A stretch of DNA of 39,575 nt from assembly GCA_023460875.1 (NCBI GenBank), contig JAEWOQ010000465.1, positions 1-39,575 of the forward strand, in the 5' to 3' direction. The notes below the pieces were generated by a model. That model ran no database searches. It saw only the letters and a program-made list of their open reading frames with translations, and was not told where the DNA came from. Origin of the DNA: Pseudomonadota bacterium (lineage in GTDB: Bacteria; Myxococcota_A; Polyangia; Polyangiales; Polyangiaceae). Of this stretch, positions 22,347-29,238 are shown in pieces; the stretch's first letter is position 1, and the number at the start of each line of letters is the position of its first letter. The position numbers and the translations under genes were made by a program.

Positions 22347-24176
22347 TCAGCTCCCCAGCCCGGCGTCGTCGGTCACACGGGTGGTCACTGCACCCGACCT
22401 TGGGTTCTCCACGGGGCCGCCTTCGGGGGTGGCGCTCGAGCCCTCCGCCTCCTCCGCTCCATCACCGGGACGCATCGCCCTGCCCAGGCCGCCGAGCAGC
22501 CCCTCCACGCTGGACGTCTCGAGCCCGACCTCCTTGAGCAAGGCGTCCACCAGGGGCAAGTTCATGCGGTAGCCGAGGGCCGCTTGCACGACCTGGTTCG
22601 GCAAGGTGGCCCCGCCGCCGTTCTGGCTCCCGGTCGCGCTGCTTCCGCCGTCTCCGAGCCCGCCGAAACCGTTCGCCTGGATGATGCGGATCGAGTCGAT
22701 CTTCTCCATGGGCTTCACGCTGGCCGCGACCACCTCGGGCGCCAGCTGAGCGATCAGCTTGCGGAGCTCGAAGCGGATGATCTCCGCGGAGAGGATGTTC
22801 TTCGCCTCGTTGATGGCCTTCTCGCCATAGGCTTGAACCTCGAGGCGTTTCTGATCCGCCTCCGCCACGAGCCGGATCCGCTCGGCCTGAGCGCGCGCCT
22901 CGGTGAGCTCTGCGTCGGCGCGATCCTTGGCTGCCTCGCGCTCCGCCGTCGCGCGCACGGTCACGTCGATGGCCTTCTGCTCGGCCTCCTCACGAGCCTT
23001 GATGAGCTGGACCTCCTTGAGGCGGGTGGCCACGGCCGTCTCCCGCACCGTCACCACCTCTTCCTCCTGCTTCACCATGAGGGCCCGCGCCACGGCGGCC
23101 TCGGCCTCGGCCTTCGACTTCTCCTCGCTCTTGCGGGCGACCGCGATGGCCGCCGCCTGCTTGCTGATCTCGAGCGTCTGGTCGGAGTGGATGCGGGCTT
23201 CTTCGACCTGTTGTCCCGCCTGGATCTCCTGCTCGCGCACGGCGCGGTTGGCGCCGATGTTCGACTCTTGCACCTGCTGCTCGGAGACGATGCGCGCGTG
23301 CTCGGCCTCCCGACGGCGATTGGCTTGCTCCTTGGCGATCTCCGCCTCCTGCTGAGCGCGGGCCACCTCGACCTCCTGACGCTGGCTCATGCGCGCGAAC
23401 TCCTCGTCACGCTTGATGTGGAGGCTCTGCTTCTCCGCGTGGAGGTTCTTCGTCTCGATGAGGATGCGGGTCTCCTGCTCGATGCGGTTCCGCTCCTCCT
23501 TCTTCGCCTCCGTGATCTGGGTGAGCTTGGCCAGACCTTGGGCGTCGAAGGCGTTGTCCTCCTTGAAGAACTGCCGCGCCGTCTGATCGAGGGCCGTCAA
23601 GGAGACGGACTCGAGCTCGAGCCCGTTCTTGAGCAGGTCCTCGCTGACCGATTGCTGCACGGACTGGACGAAGTCCGAGCGCTGCTCGTGCAGCTGCTCC
23701 ATGCTGAGGCCCGCCGCCACCGAGCGCAGGGCGTCGACGAACTTGCCCTGCAACAGCTCCTTCAAGTGTTGGGTCTCGAGGGTCCGGTTGCCCAGGGTCT
23801 GCGCCGCCTTGGCGATGGACTCGTTGCTGGTCTTCACCCGCACGTAGAACTCAGCGGTCACGTCCACGCGCATGCGGTCAGCGGTGATGAGCCCCTCTTC
23901 GTTCTTGCGATCCACCTGCAAGCGCAGCGTCCGCATGTTGACGGGGATGATCTCGTGGAAGACCGGGAGCTTGATGGCCCCGCCGTCCAAGATCACCTTC
24001 TCGCCGCCCATGCCGGTCCGCACGAACGCGATCTCCTTCGTCGCGCGGTGATAGAAGCGCGCCGCGAGCAGCACGAACACCAACAGGAGGACCAAGAAGC
24101 CCCCCACGAACACGCCGACGAGCGCCGGCCCACTGGGAACGACGACGCCCCCAACCTCCACGATCTGTGCATCCAT
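22347..24176 (-). CDS. yqiK: Flotillin-family membrane protein (YqiK-like)
   Basis: About 609 residues from the ATG at 24176; GGAGGAGTGA lies upstream and the preceding gene stops 7 bp before. One N-terminal membrane segment (ALVGVFVGGFLVLLLVFVLLAARFY) is followed by an SPFH/band-7 domain (about 50-240, including DRMRVDVTAEFYVRVK and LKELLQGKFVDALRSVAAGLSMEQLHEQR). A very long Ala/Glu/Gln/Arg coiled coil (about 240-490) follows, and a Gly/Ser-rich tail. Known role of flotillins: scaffolds of membrane microdomains. It forms a pair with the OB-fold membrane gene upstream, as yqiJ-yqiK do in enterobacteria. The symbol is given by analogy. Confidence 0.88.
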   Translation of the reverse strand: MDAQIVEVGGVVVPSGPALVGVFVGGFLVLLLVFVLLAARFYHRATKEIAFVRTGMGGEKVILDGGAIKLPVFHEIIPVNMRTLRLQVDRKNEEGLITADRMRVDVTAEFYVRVKTSNESIAKAAQTLGNRTLETQHLKELLQGKFVDALRSVAAGLSMEQLHEQRSDFVQSVQQSVSEDLLKNGLELESVSLTALDQTARQFFKEDNAFDAQGLAKLTQITEAKKEERNRIEQETRILIETKNLHAEKQSLHIKRDEEFARMSQRQEVEVARAQQEAEIAKEQANRRREAEHARIVSEQQVQESNIGANRAVREQEIQAGQQVEEARIHSDQTLEISKQAAAIAVARKSEEKSKAEAEAAVARALMVKQEEEVVTVRETAVATRLKEVQLIKAREEAEQKAIDVTVRATAEREAAKDRADAELTEARAQAERIRLVAEADQKRLEVQAYGEKAINEAKNILSAEIIRFELRKLIAQLAPEVVAASVKPMEKIDSIRIIQANGFGGLGDGGSSATGSQNGGGATLPNQVVQAALGYRMNLPLVDALLKEVGLETSSVEGLLGGLGRAMRPGDGAEEAEGSSATPEGGPVENPRSGAVTTRVTDDAGLGS

Positions 24177-24183
24177 TTGCTGA

Positions 24184-24837
24184 TCACTCCTCCAAAAGCA
24201 GCGCCGTCGGCCCACGCACGACGCTGAACACGCTACCCTGTCTACCCACGATGACGACCTCGTCGCCCCCGCGGAAGGTCTCCCCTGCAGTGTCGGCCAC
24301 CGCTTGTACGTAGTGGCGTCGTCCGTGCTCGTCCTCGAGCCTCACCTCCGCGCTCCTCTCGTGCGTCATCGTCCCGATGGTGACGACCGCGAGCTTACCA
24401 ACGAAGGAGTTTTCGGAGACGGCGTAGCTCTCATCCATGGGGACGACCTTCGCGAGCAACTCGTTCGCGACGCGCAACAGCGGCAGCGTGAGGACGAAAG
24501 CCACAGAGCCGGCGAGCCACGCCGGCCACGGGGAGCCGGCGATCGCCGCCACTCCCCACTGCAGCCCATAGCCGGCGCTGGCGTACCCGAAGAGGAAAAA
24601 CAGAAGCGAGAACGCCGCGGGCACCTTGCCGAGCCCCAAGACGGACAACAGCGCCTCTCCAAAGGTCGGGACATGGCCGACGTCGAACGAGAGCTCTGTG
24701 CTCAACCAATCGTCCAACCCCGACAATGCCTGCAGGCCGAGGAAGAAGGACACGATCTGCAGCGCGCTCAGGAGCCCGAAGAGGCCAGCCACGATGGCGA
24801 AGGGGACGTTCTCTGGAGCGAGGAAATAGTCGAGCAC
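24184..24837 (-). CDS. yqiJ: OB-fold integral membrane protein (YqiJ-like)
   Basis: 217 residues from the GTG at 24837, chosen because GGAGA lies 5 nt upstream and the segment LDYFLAPENVPFAIVAGLF is the usual N-terminus; a frame to 24891 adds 18 unlikely residues. Three hydrophobic segments (FAIVAGLFGLLSALQIVSFFLG, FSLLFFLFGYASAGYGLQW, LAGSVAFVLTLPLLRVANEL) are followed by an OB-like C-terminal domain (GKLAVVTIGTMTHERSAEVRLEDEHGRRHYVQA, EVVIVGRQGSVFSVVR). This NfeD/YqiJ-like domain is found next to SPFH proteins and is thought to work with them. Its stop is 7 bp before the flotillin start, so the pair is probably one transcript. Confidence 0.85.
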   Translation of the reverse strand: MLDYFLAPENVPFAIVAGLFGLLSALQIVSFFLGLQALSGLDDWLSTELSFDVGHVPTFGEALLSVLGLGKVPAAFSLLFFLFGYASAGYGLQWGVAAIAGSPWPAWLAGSVAFVLTLPLLRVANELLAKVVPMDESYAVSENSFVGKLAVVTIGTMTHERSAEVRLEDEHGRRHYVQAVADTAGETFRGGDEVVIVGRQGSVFSVVRGPTALLLEE

Positions 24838-25159
24838 GGGTCTCCGTCTGACAGCGAATCCGGTCGGGGCGATCGCGCCCGTCGCCCCCACGGTGCGCCG
24901 CGGACGCAGGGACCGGGCGGTTCTGGGAGGCTTGGGGACGACTGAGGTGTGTACTCGAGGGGTCGGCTGCGGGATTGGTCCGTAGGGAGTTCGATGACGA
25001 CCCGCACACGCAGGTCAGCTTCGTAAGCGAAGCAAGCTAGTGGCGTCGCCTCGACTCAGTCAACAGCGACCATCAGGGAGCCTGATTTCGCGGGGGCGGG
25101 CGAGGTTCACGGAGGCGCACGGGCGGCGTGTCCGCGGGCGGCGCGCGGGAAAGCTCGCG
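24838..25159. other. Intergenic region upstream of the yqiJ-like gene
   Basis: 322 bp without a convincing gene. It should contain the promoter of the yqiJ-yqiK pair, but I could not pick a clear -35/-10. A small hairpin GCTTCG-TAAG-CGAAGC (25018-25033) is the only clear structure and could end the tadA transcript, though no T-tract follows. Confidence 0.4.
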
Positions 25160-25651
25160 CTACTTCTCACCGGCGGCGCGCAGGCGCCGAAAGAAGGTCT
25201 GGAGGCGCTCCACCGCGTCGGCCGCGAGCACCCCGCCCTGGACCTCGAAGCGATGGTTGAGCCGGGGGTCTCGACCGATGGAGAAGAGAGAGTCCACCGC
25301 GCCCGCCTTCGGGTCCGTGGCTCCGTAGACGACCCGAGCGACCCGCGCGTTGACGAGGGCACCCGCGCACATGGCGCAGGGCTCGAGGGTCACGTAGACG
25401 GTGGCGCCCTCGATGCGCCAGTGTTTGATGCGCTGCGCCGCGGCTCGGAGCGCTTCGACTTCCGCGTGCGCGGTGGGATCGCCGTCCAGCTCCCGCCGGT
25501 TCCGACCGCGAGACAGCTCCTGCCCCCGCGCGTCCACGATCACACAGCCGACGGGGACGTCGCCGTGCTCCGCAGCCCGATCCGCCTCTGCGAGGGCTCG
25601 CTGCATCCACTCGAGATCGTAACCAGCTGTGTTCAATGACGACGGGCTCAT
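25160..25651 (-). CDS. tadA: tRNA adenosine(34) deaminase
   Basis: 163 residues. It deaminates A34 to inosine in tRNA-Arg(ACG), letting that tRNA read CGU, CGC and CGA. Zinc site: His62 and catalytic Glu64 (PTAHAEVEAL), Cys92 and Cys95 (LEPCAMCAGAL). Also present are VPVGCVIV, NRRELDGDPT and VVYGATDPKAGAVDSLF, all typical of TadA. The start ATG at 25651 is the last of a series of ATGAGCCC units; the true enzyme begins near GYDLEWMQRAL. The gene follows the GT51 gene and appears to be translated through a relay of tiny overlapping frames rather than from its own clear ribosome-binding site. Confidence 0.96.
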   Translation of the reverse strand: MSPSSLNTAGYDLEWMQRALAEADRAAEHGDVPVGCVIVDARGQELSRGRNRRELDGDPTAHAEVEALRAAAQRIKHWRIEGATVYVTLEPCAMCAGALVNARVARVVYGATDPKAGAVDSLFSIGRDPRLNHRFEVQGGVLAADAVERLQTFFRRLRAAGEK

Positions 25652-25704
25652 GACGACGGGCTCATGACGACGGGCTCATGATGACGGGCTCATGATGAGC
25701 TCAT
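25648..25704 (-). repeat. 14-bp repeat forming four ATGA-overlapping mini-frames
   Basis: On the - strand the unit ATGAGCCCGTCGTC is repeated (starts at 25693, 25679, 25665, 25651), preceded by a shorter variant at 25704. Each of the first four starts opens a frame of 4-5 codons (MSSS or MSPSS) that ends in a TGA overlapping the next ATG. The first ATG overlaps the stop of the GT51 gene, and the last ATG is the start of tadA. Confidence 0.9.
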
Positions 25705-28481
25705 GGCAAAGGCGGGAGCCCGGGCGCGCCGTCCGTCGCGGACGCCGTCGAGCTCGGCGCTGGGACACGGGGAGTCGGCGTGCTCGGAGCACCGCGTACG
25801 GGAGCACCGCGTACGGGGGCACCGCGTACCGGAGCACCGCGTACGGGAGCACCGCGTACCGGGGCACCGCGTGCCGGGGCAGGAGCAGCGGCGCCTGTCG
25901 GAGTAGAGCGCGGCGTCGGGATGCTGCTCCCGTCGACCGGCGGCGCCGTACGCGTGGCGGGCCCGTCGACGTCGAACTCGAGCTCCTGGTCGCTGAACTC
26001 GTCGGACGCGGGCTCACCGTCTCGGGTGTACGGCACCCCGAAGCGGAGCTCCTCCGCCAAGCCGAGCTCGAGCTCGGCGTCCGTGATGCGCCCCCGCTCC
26101 CGGGCGATGCGGAGCAGCTGGCGGACGTACGCGGCGCGGCCGGCGTTGAGGCGCCCCTCCGCGTCGAAGAACTGGCGGGTGGGGCTCGGCAAAATGGAGA
26201 CGAGGAAGAACGACTGAGCGAGGGTGAGCTGATCGGGGGTCGTCGAGAAATAGTGCTGCGCAGCTTGGCGGATCCCGTACACGCCAGGCCCGAGCTCGAC
26301 GATGTTGAAGTACAGCTCGAGCAGCTCCCGCTTGCTGAGTCGCTGCTCGAGCAGCATCGTCAGCACGGCCTCCTGGAGCTTCCTCGACAGCTGCTTCTCC
26401 CGCGAGAGATAGAGGTTCTTGGCCAGCTGCATCGACACCGTGCTCGCGCCTCGCACGAAGCGCCCCGCGCGGACGTTCATCTGGATCGAAGACTCGATGG
26501 CGCGGGAGTCGAAGCCGTCGTGACGGAAGAAGCGTCCGTCCTCGCAGACGAGGACCGCGGACTCGAGATAGGGCACCATCAGATCGATGGGCGTCCAGGC
26601 GATCGTGCCAGGCCCCGTCTCGTGCAAAAGCGCAGAGTTCTCGGGGCCCACGACCTCATGCTGGAACGGGCCACTGAAGCGCGCGGGGGCGAGGCTCGGG
26701 GGCACGCCGGTGATACGGCAAGCGTTCTTCAGGTCCCAGCGCACCTTCATGTCCGCGGGCTTGCGGGAGTCGAAGACCACGCCGACGTCGAGGGCGAGGG
26801 TCCCGTCCATGCGGGTCTGCTCCACCCGGTCGAGGAGCCCCCGGGGCGCGGAGTCGAGCAGCGTCTGGCAAGCGATCAGTGGAGTGCCACCTCGCAGGTC
26901 CACGGCGACGTGGTCCGCGCCGCGCTCGAGGGCTCCCTCGAGCCGGAACGCTGCCTCCCCCACCTGCAGCTCCGCCTCCTCGAGCGCGTAACGCGTGCCG
27001 CCCAGATCCACCTGGACCCTGCCCGAGAGGCGTGTGCTCCGCACGCTGACCGGCCGCGGTGCGAGGCGATCGTTCTGCACCGTGAGGTGGGCGAGCCGGG
27101 CATCGGCGCGCAGCTTCAGCTGCGGTCCGGGTTCGGGATCATCCGTCGCGGCGGCGTCGGCGCTCGCGTCCGTGAGCTCCACCTCGAGCACCCCGCCCAC
27201 CTCCGCCTGCCCGACGCCCACGAGCCCGAAGTCGCCCTCACGCACGCCGAGGGTCGCGAGGCTCACCGGGCCGCCCTCCACCGCGAGGCGGAGCCCCTTG
27301 CCGCTGCGGGGAACCGTGGCGCTCACGGCGAGGGGCGTGCCCTTGGTCTCTCCTTGGGGCGTCAGGGCGACCGCGAGGGCCTCTGCGCCCCGCTCCACCG
27401 TCAAGGTGCTCGGCCCCAAGTGCAGCCGCTGCTCCCCACGCTCGAGCTCGAGCCACAGGGCGTTCACGCGCGCCTGCTCGGGCAAGCGCTCGGTCAGATC
27501 GCCCACCAGGCGCCCCAGCAGCCTCTGCCAGCGCGCGCCCCGATCGGGATCCACCGCCGGGAGACGAGCCGTCAGACCCCCGGCCTCCTCGGCGGGGGTC
27601 GGCGCTGCGTCTGCCCGCGCCTCCGCCGCCCTCCGCGCTGCGTCGCTGCCGTCTACATCATCGGGGGCCCGCGCCTGCGCGGTGGTCGCCCCCGCGTCGT
27701 CCCCTCCCAGGCTCGCCTTCACCCTCGCCTCGGCGATGCTGGCCTCGATCAGCCGCTCTACCCCTCCCTCGCGACGCCACAGCGCCTTGAGGCCCGCCAG
27801 CTCGACCGTGCCCCGCGGGTGCCGAAGGGCGACGTGATCCAGCCCGATCTGCTGGAGCTCCTGGGCACGCTCGAACTGGAGCCCTGCCCAGCGCTGCTCG
27901 TCTCCGGGCTCGATGGCGTTCCTCCAGACCAGGCCGACCCCCGCGGCGCGGTAGCGGGGTCCAGCGCTCGAGCGCGCTCCCTCGTTGGCCCCAGCGCTCC
28001 CTCGCCACTTCTTGCGCCAACCCTCGAGCTGCTCGGCGACGAGATCCACGGAGCCGTCGACCTCTACCGTGCCGTCGGTCACCTCCAGCTCCCGGAGCCC
28101 CAAGCCTCCGTCGATCCCCACCGCGACCGTCACGAAGCGCGCCCGCATCGCCGGCACGCCGATGGGCTGCAGGCTCACGTCGTGGAGCGTCGCCCTCATC
28201 CAGCCGAGGCTCACCCGCGCCGCGTCCAGCTCCACACCGCGCTTGGCCGCCTCGGCGATGGCGCGGCTCTTGAGCAACGGTCCGAGCCCGAGGAAGAGGG
28301 CCAGGCACGCGAGGACCGCTCCCCCGCCGATCCCGACGACCCACCAGCGCCGCCGCCCGAATCGGAGACGCGACGACGTGATCGTGGGAGCCACCTCCGC
28401 TCCGGACCCGGCGCGCTGGGCTCCTCGGGAGCGCCGATCGCGGAGGCTCAGCGCCCACGAGCGCGGCCACTTCCACTGCAT
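25701..28481 (-). CDS. Membrane-bound GT51 peptidoglycan glycosyltransferase with AsmA-like region
   Basis: About 926 residues from the ATG at 28481; the frame is open to 28667, but the extra part is basic and non-protein-like. A membrane anchor (WWVVGIGGGAVLACLALFLGLGPLLK) is followed by about 550 residues of beta-rich, repetitive sequence resembling AsmA-like domains (GVELDAARVSLGWMRATLHDV, LRELEVTDGTVEVDG). The GT51 domain has catalytic Glu647 in VCEDGRFFRHDGFD, then RGASTVSMQLAKNLYLS and LELYFNIVELGPGVYGIRQAAQHYF. No transpeptidase domain follows, so it is monofunctional and polymerises lipid II glycan strands at the inner membrane. The tail is a Pro-rich segment with six RGAPV pentads. 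It is translationally linked to tadA. Confidence 0.85.
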   Translation of the reverse strand: MQWKWPRSWALSLRDRRSRGAQRAGSGAEVAPTITSSRLRFGRRRWWVVGIGGGAVLACLALFLGLGPLLKSRAIAEAAKRGVELDAARVSLGWMRATLHDVSLQPIGVPAMRARFVTVAVGIDGGLGLRELEVTDGTVEVDGSVDLVAEQLEGWRKKWRGSAGANEGARSSAGPRYRAAGVGLVWRNAIEPGDEQRWAGLQFERAQELQQIGLDHVALRHPRGTVELAGLKALWRREGGVERLIEASIAEARVKASLGGDDAGATTAQARAPDDVDGSDAARRAAEARADAAPTPAEEAGGLTARLPAVDPDRGARWQRLLGRLVGDLTERLPEQARVNALWLELERGEQRLHLGPSTLTVERGAEALAVALTPQGETKGTPLAVSATVPRSGKGLRLAVEGGPVSLATLGVREGDFGLVGVGQAEVGGVLEVELTDASADAAATDDPEPGPQLKLRADARLAHLTVQNDRLAPRPVSVRSTRLSGRVQVDLGGTRYALEEAELQVGEAAFRLEGALERGADHVAVDLRGGTPLIACQTLLDSAPRGLLDRVEQTRMDGTLALDVGVVFDSRKPADMKVRWDLKNACRITGVPPSLAPARFSGPFQHEVVGPENSALLHETGPGTIAWTPIDLMVPYLESAVLVCEDGRFFRHDGFDSRAIESSIQMNVRAGRFVRGASTVSMQLAKNLYLSREKQLSRKLQEAVLTMLLEQRLSKRELLELYFNIVELGPGVYGIRQAAQHYFSTTPDQLTLAQSFFLVSILPSPTRQFFDAEGRLNAGRAAYVRQLLRIARERGRITDAELELGLAEELRFGVPYTRDGEPASDEFSDQELEFDVDGPATRTAPPVDGSSIPTPRSTPTGAAAPAPARGAPVRGAPVRGAPVRGAPVRGAPVRGAPSTPTPRVPAPSSTASATDGAPGLPPLP
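25786..25880. repeat. 15-bp in-frame minisatellite coding RGAPV pentads
   Basis: About six copies of GGAGCACCGCGTACG (with G/A and G/C variants at two positions) code six RGAPV-type pentads in the Pro-rich tail of the GT51 protein. Copies differ only at two sites, so the expansion is young or homogenised. Confidence 0.9.
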
Positions 28482-28672
28482 CACGACGGGCAGCCTAGCC
28501 ACGACTCCCTCCCCGGTGCCAGCCCGCGCCCTGCGGGTCCCAGGAGCTAGCCTCGACGAGGGGAGCCGATCCTGGGAAGCCCGCGGCGGTCTCGACCAGC
28601 TCCGGCGGTGAGGATCCGCGACTTGCCCGCAGCCCCGTGGTACCTTTGTAAGAGGTGAAGCGCTCACCCTGC

Positions 28673-28700
28673 TTGACGTGTCTTCTGATCATGGTAAGAG
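28673..28700 (+). promoter_or_regulatory. Promoter of tRNA-Lys
   Basis: TTGACG (28673-28678), a 16-bp spacer ending in ATGG, then TAAGAG (28695-28700). It lies 50 bp before the tRNA and matches the tRNA-Arg promoter in spacing and in the ATGGTAAGA block. Confidence 0.6.
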
Positions 28701-28750
28701 CCCGTCCCCATCGCGCCGGTGGTGCCCACCGGTGACGGAGCGCCAGCTCA

Positions 28751-28823
28751 GGGCCATTAGCTCAATTGGTAGAGCAGCGGACTCTTAATCCGTTGGCTGA
28801 AGGTTCAAGTCCTTCATGGCCCA
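28751..28823 (+). tRNA. tRNA-Lys (anticodon CTT)
   Basis: Acceptor GGGCCAT pairs with ATGGCCC, discriminator A. D-arm AGCTCAATTGGTAGAGC; anticodon stem GCGGA/TCCGT with loop CTCTTAA, giving anticodon CTT; T-arm with loop TTCAAGT. CCA is not encoded. It is alone, between two divergently transcribed genes. Confidence 0.97.
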
Positions 28824-29238
28824 CTGAAATCATCGAGCCTGCGTGAGCGGCCTACAGGCCCCTGCATCCTCGATCCTCTCGCCCCTCGGTTCCGTCGTGG
28901 GCGAGCGGGCCCTCGTGGGGTCACCAGAACGGCAGCGCAAATCAGCAGCGCCGCGCCAGCGTGCTCGTCGCTGTGGCAGCGCGCGCGTGCGGAGGCCGTG
29001 GCAACCCCCTCTTTCATCGGAGGACGCCGGCAGACCCTCGAGCAGCGCCTTGTTGCCCCGGGGAAAAATTCAACGCGCAAGATTTGCGCAACGGTCGGAT
29101 GGGCCGCTAGACTCCAGCTGTCTCGGAGCGGCTGGCCTCGAGGGCGGACTTGGAGACGAGTAGGTCGACGTTCGGGCTCTCCGCGAGCCCGGGGCCGGAA
29201 GCGCCCCGGACTCGGAGCCCAGGACGGGAAGCTGGAAG
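28824..29238. other. 415-bp intergenic region upstream of the receiver-kinase gene
   Basis: No convincing gene. A weak hairpin after the tRNA has a base stem ATCGAG/CTCGAT (28832-28874). A perfect inverted repeat GCGCAA-GAT-TTGCGC lies at 29075-29089 beside an A-rich stretch (GGGGAAAAATTCAA), which is the most promoter-like part. The rest is unremarkable. Confidence 0.45.
29075..29089. promoter_or_regulatory. Candidate operator upstream of the signalling cluster
   Basis: A 15-bp inverted repeat with 6-bp arms (GCGCAA / TTGCGC) and a 3-bp centre lies 150 bp before the GTG start of the first kinase gene, next to the only A/T-rich patch in the region. Confidence 0.4.

Noticed and set aside
22584..24227. 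A 547-codon open frame on the + strand rich in Leu, His and Arg
   Set aside because: Antisense to the coiled coil of the flotillin-like gene, whose periodic codons produce it.
25692..28550. A 952-codon open frame on the + strand
   Set aside because: It is antisense to the GT51 gene; its Arg/His/Leu-rich sequence has no domains. Long antisense frames are common in DNA of this GC content.
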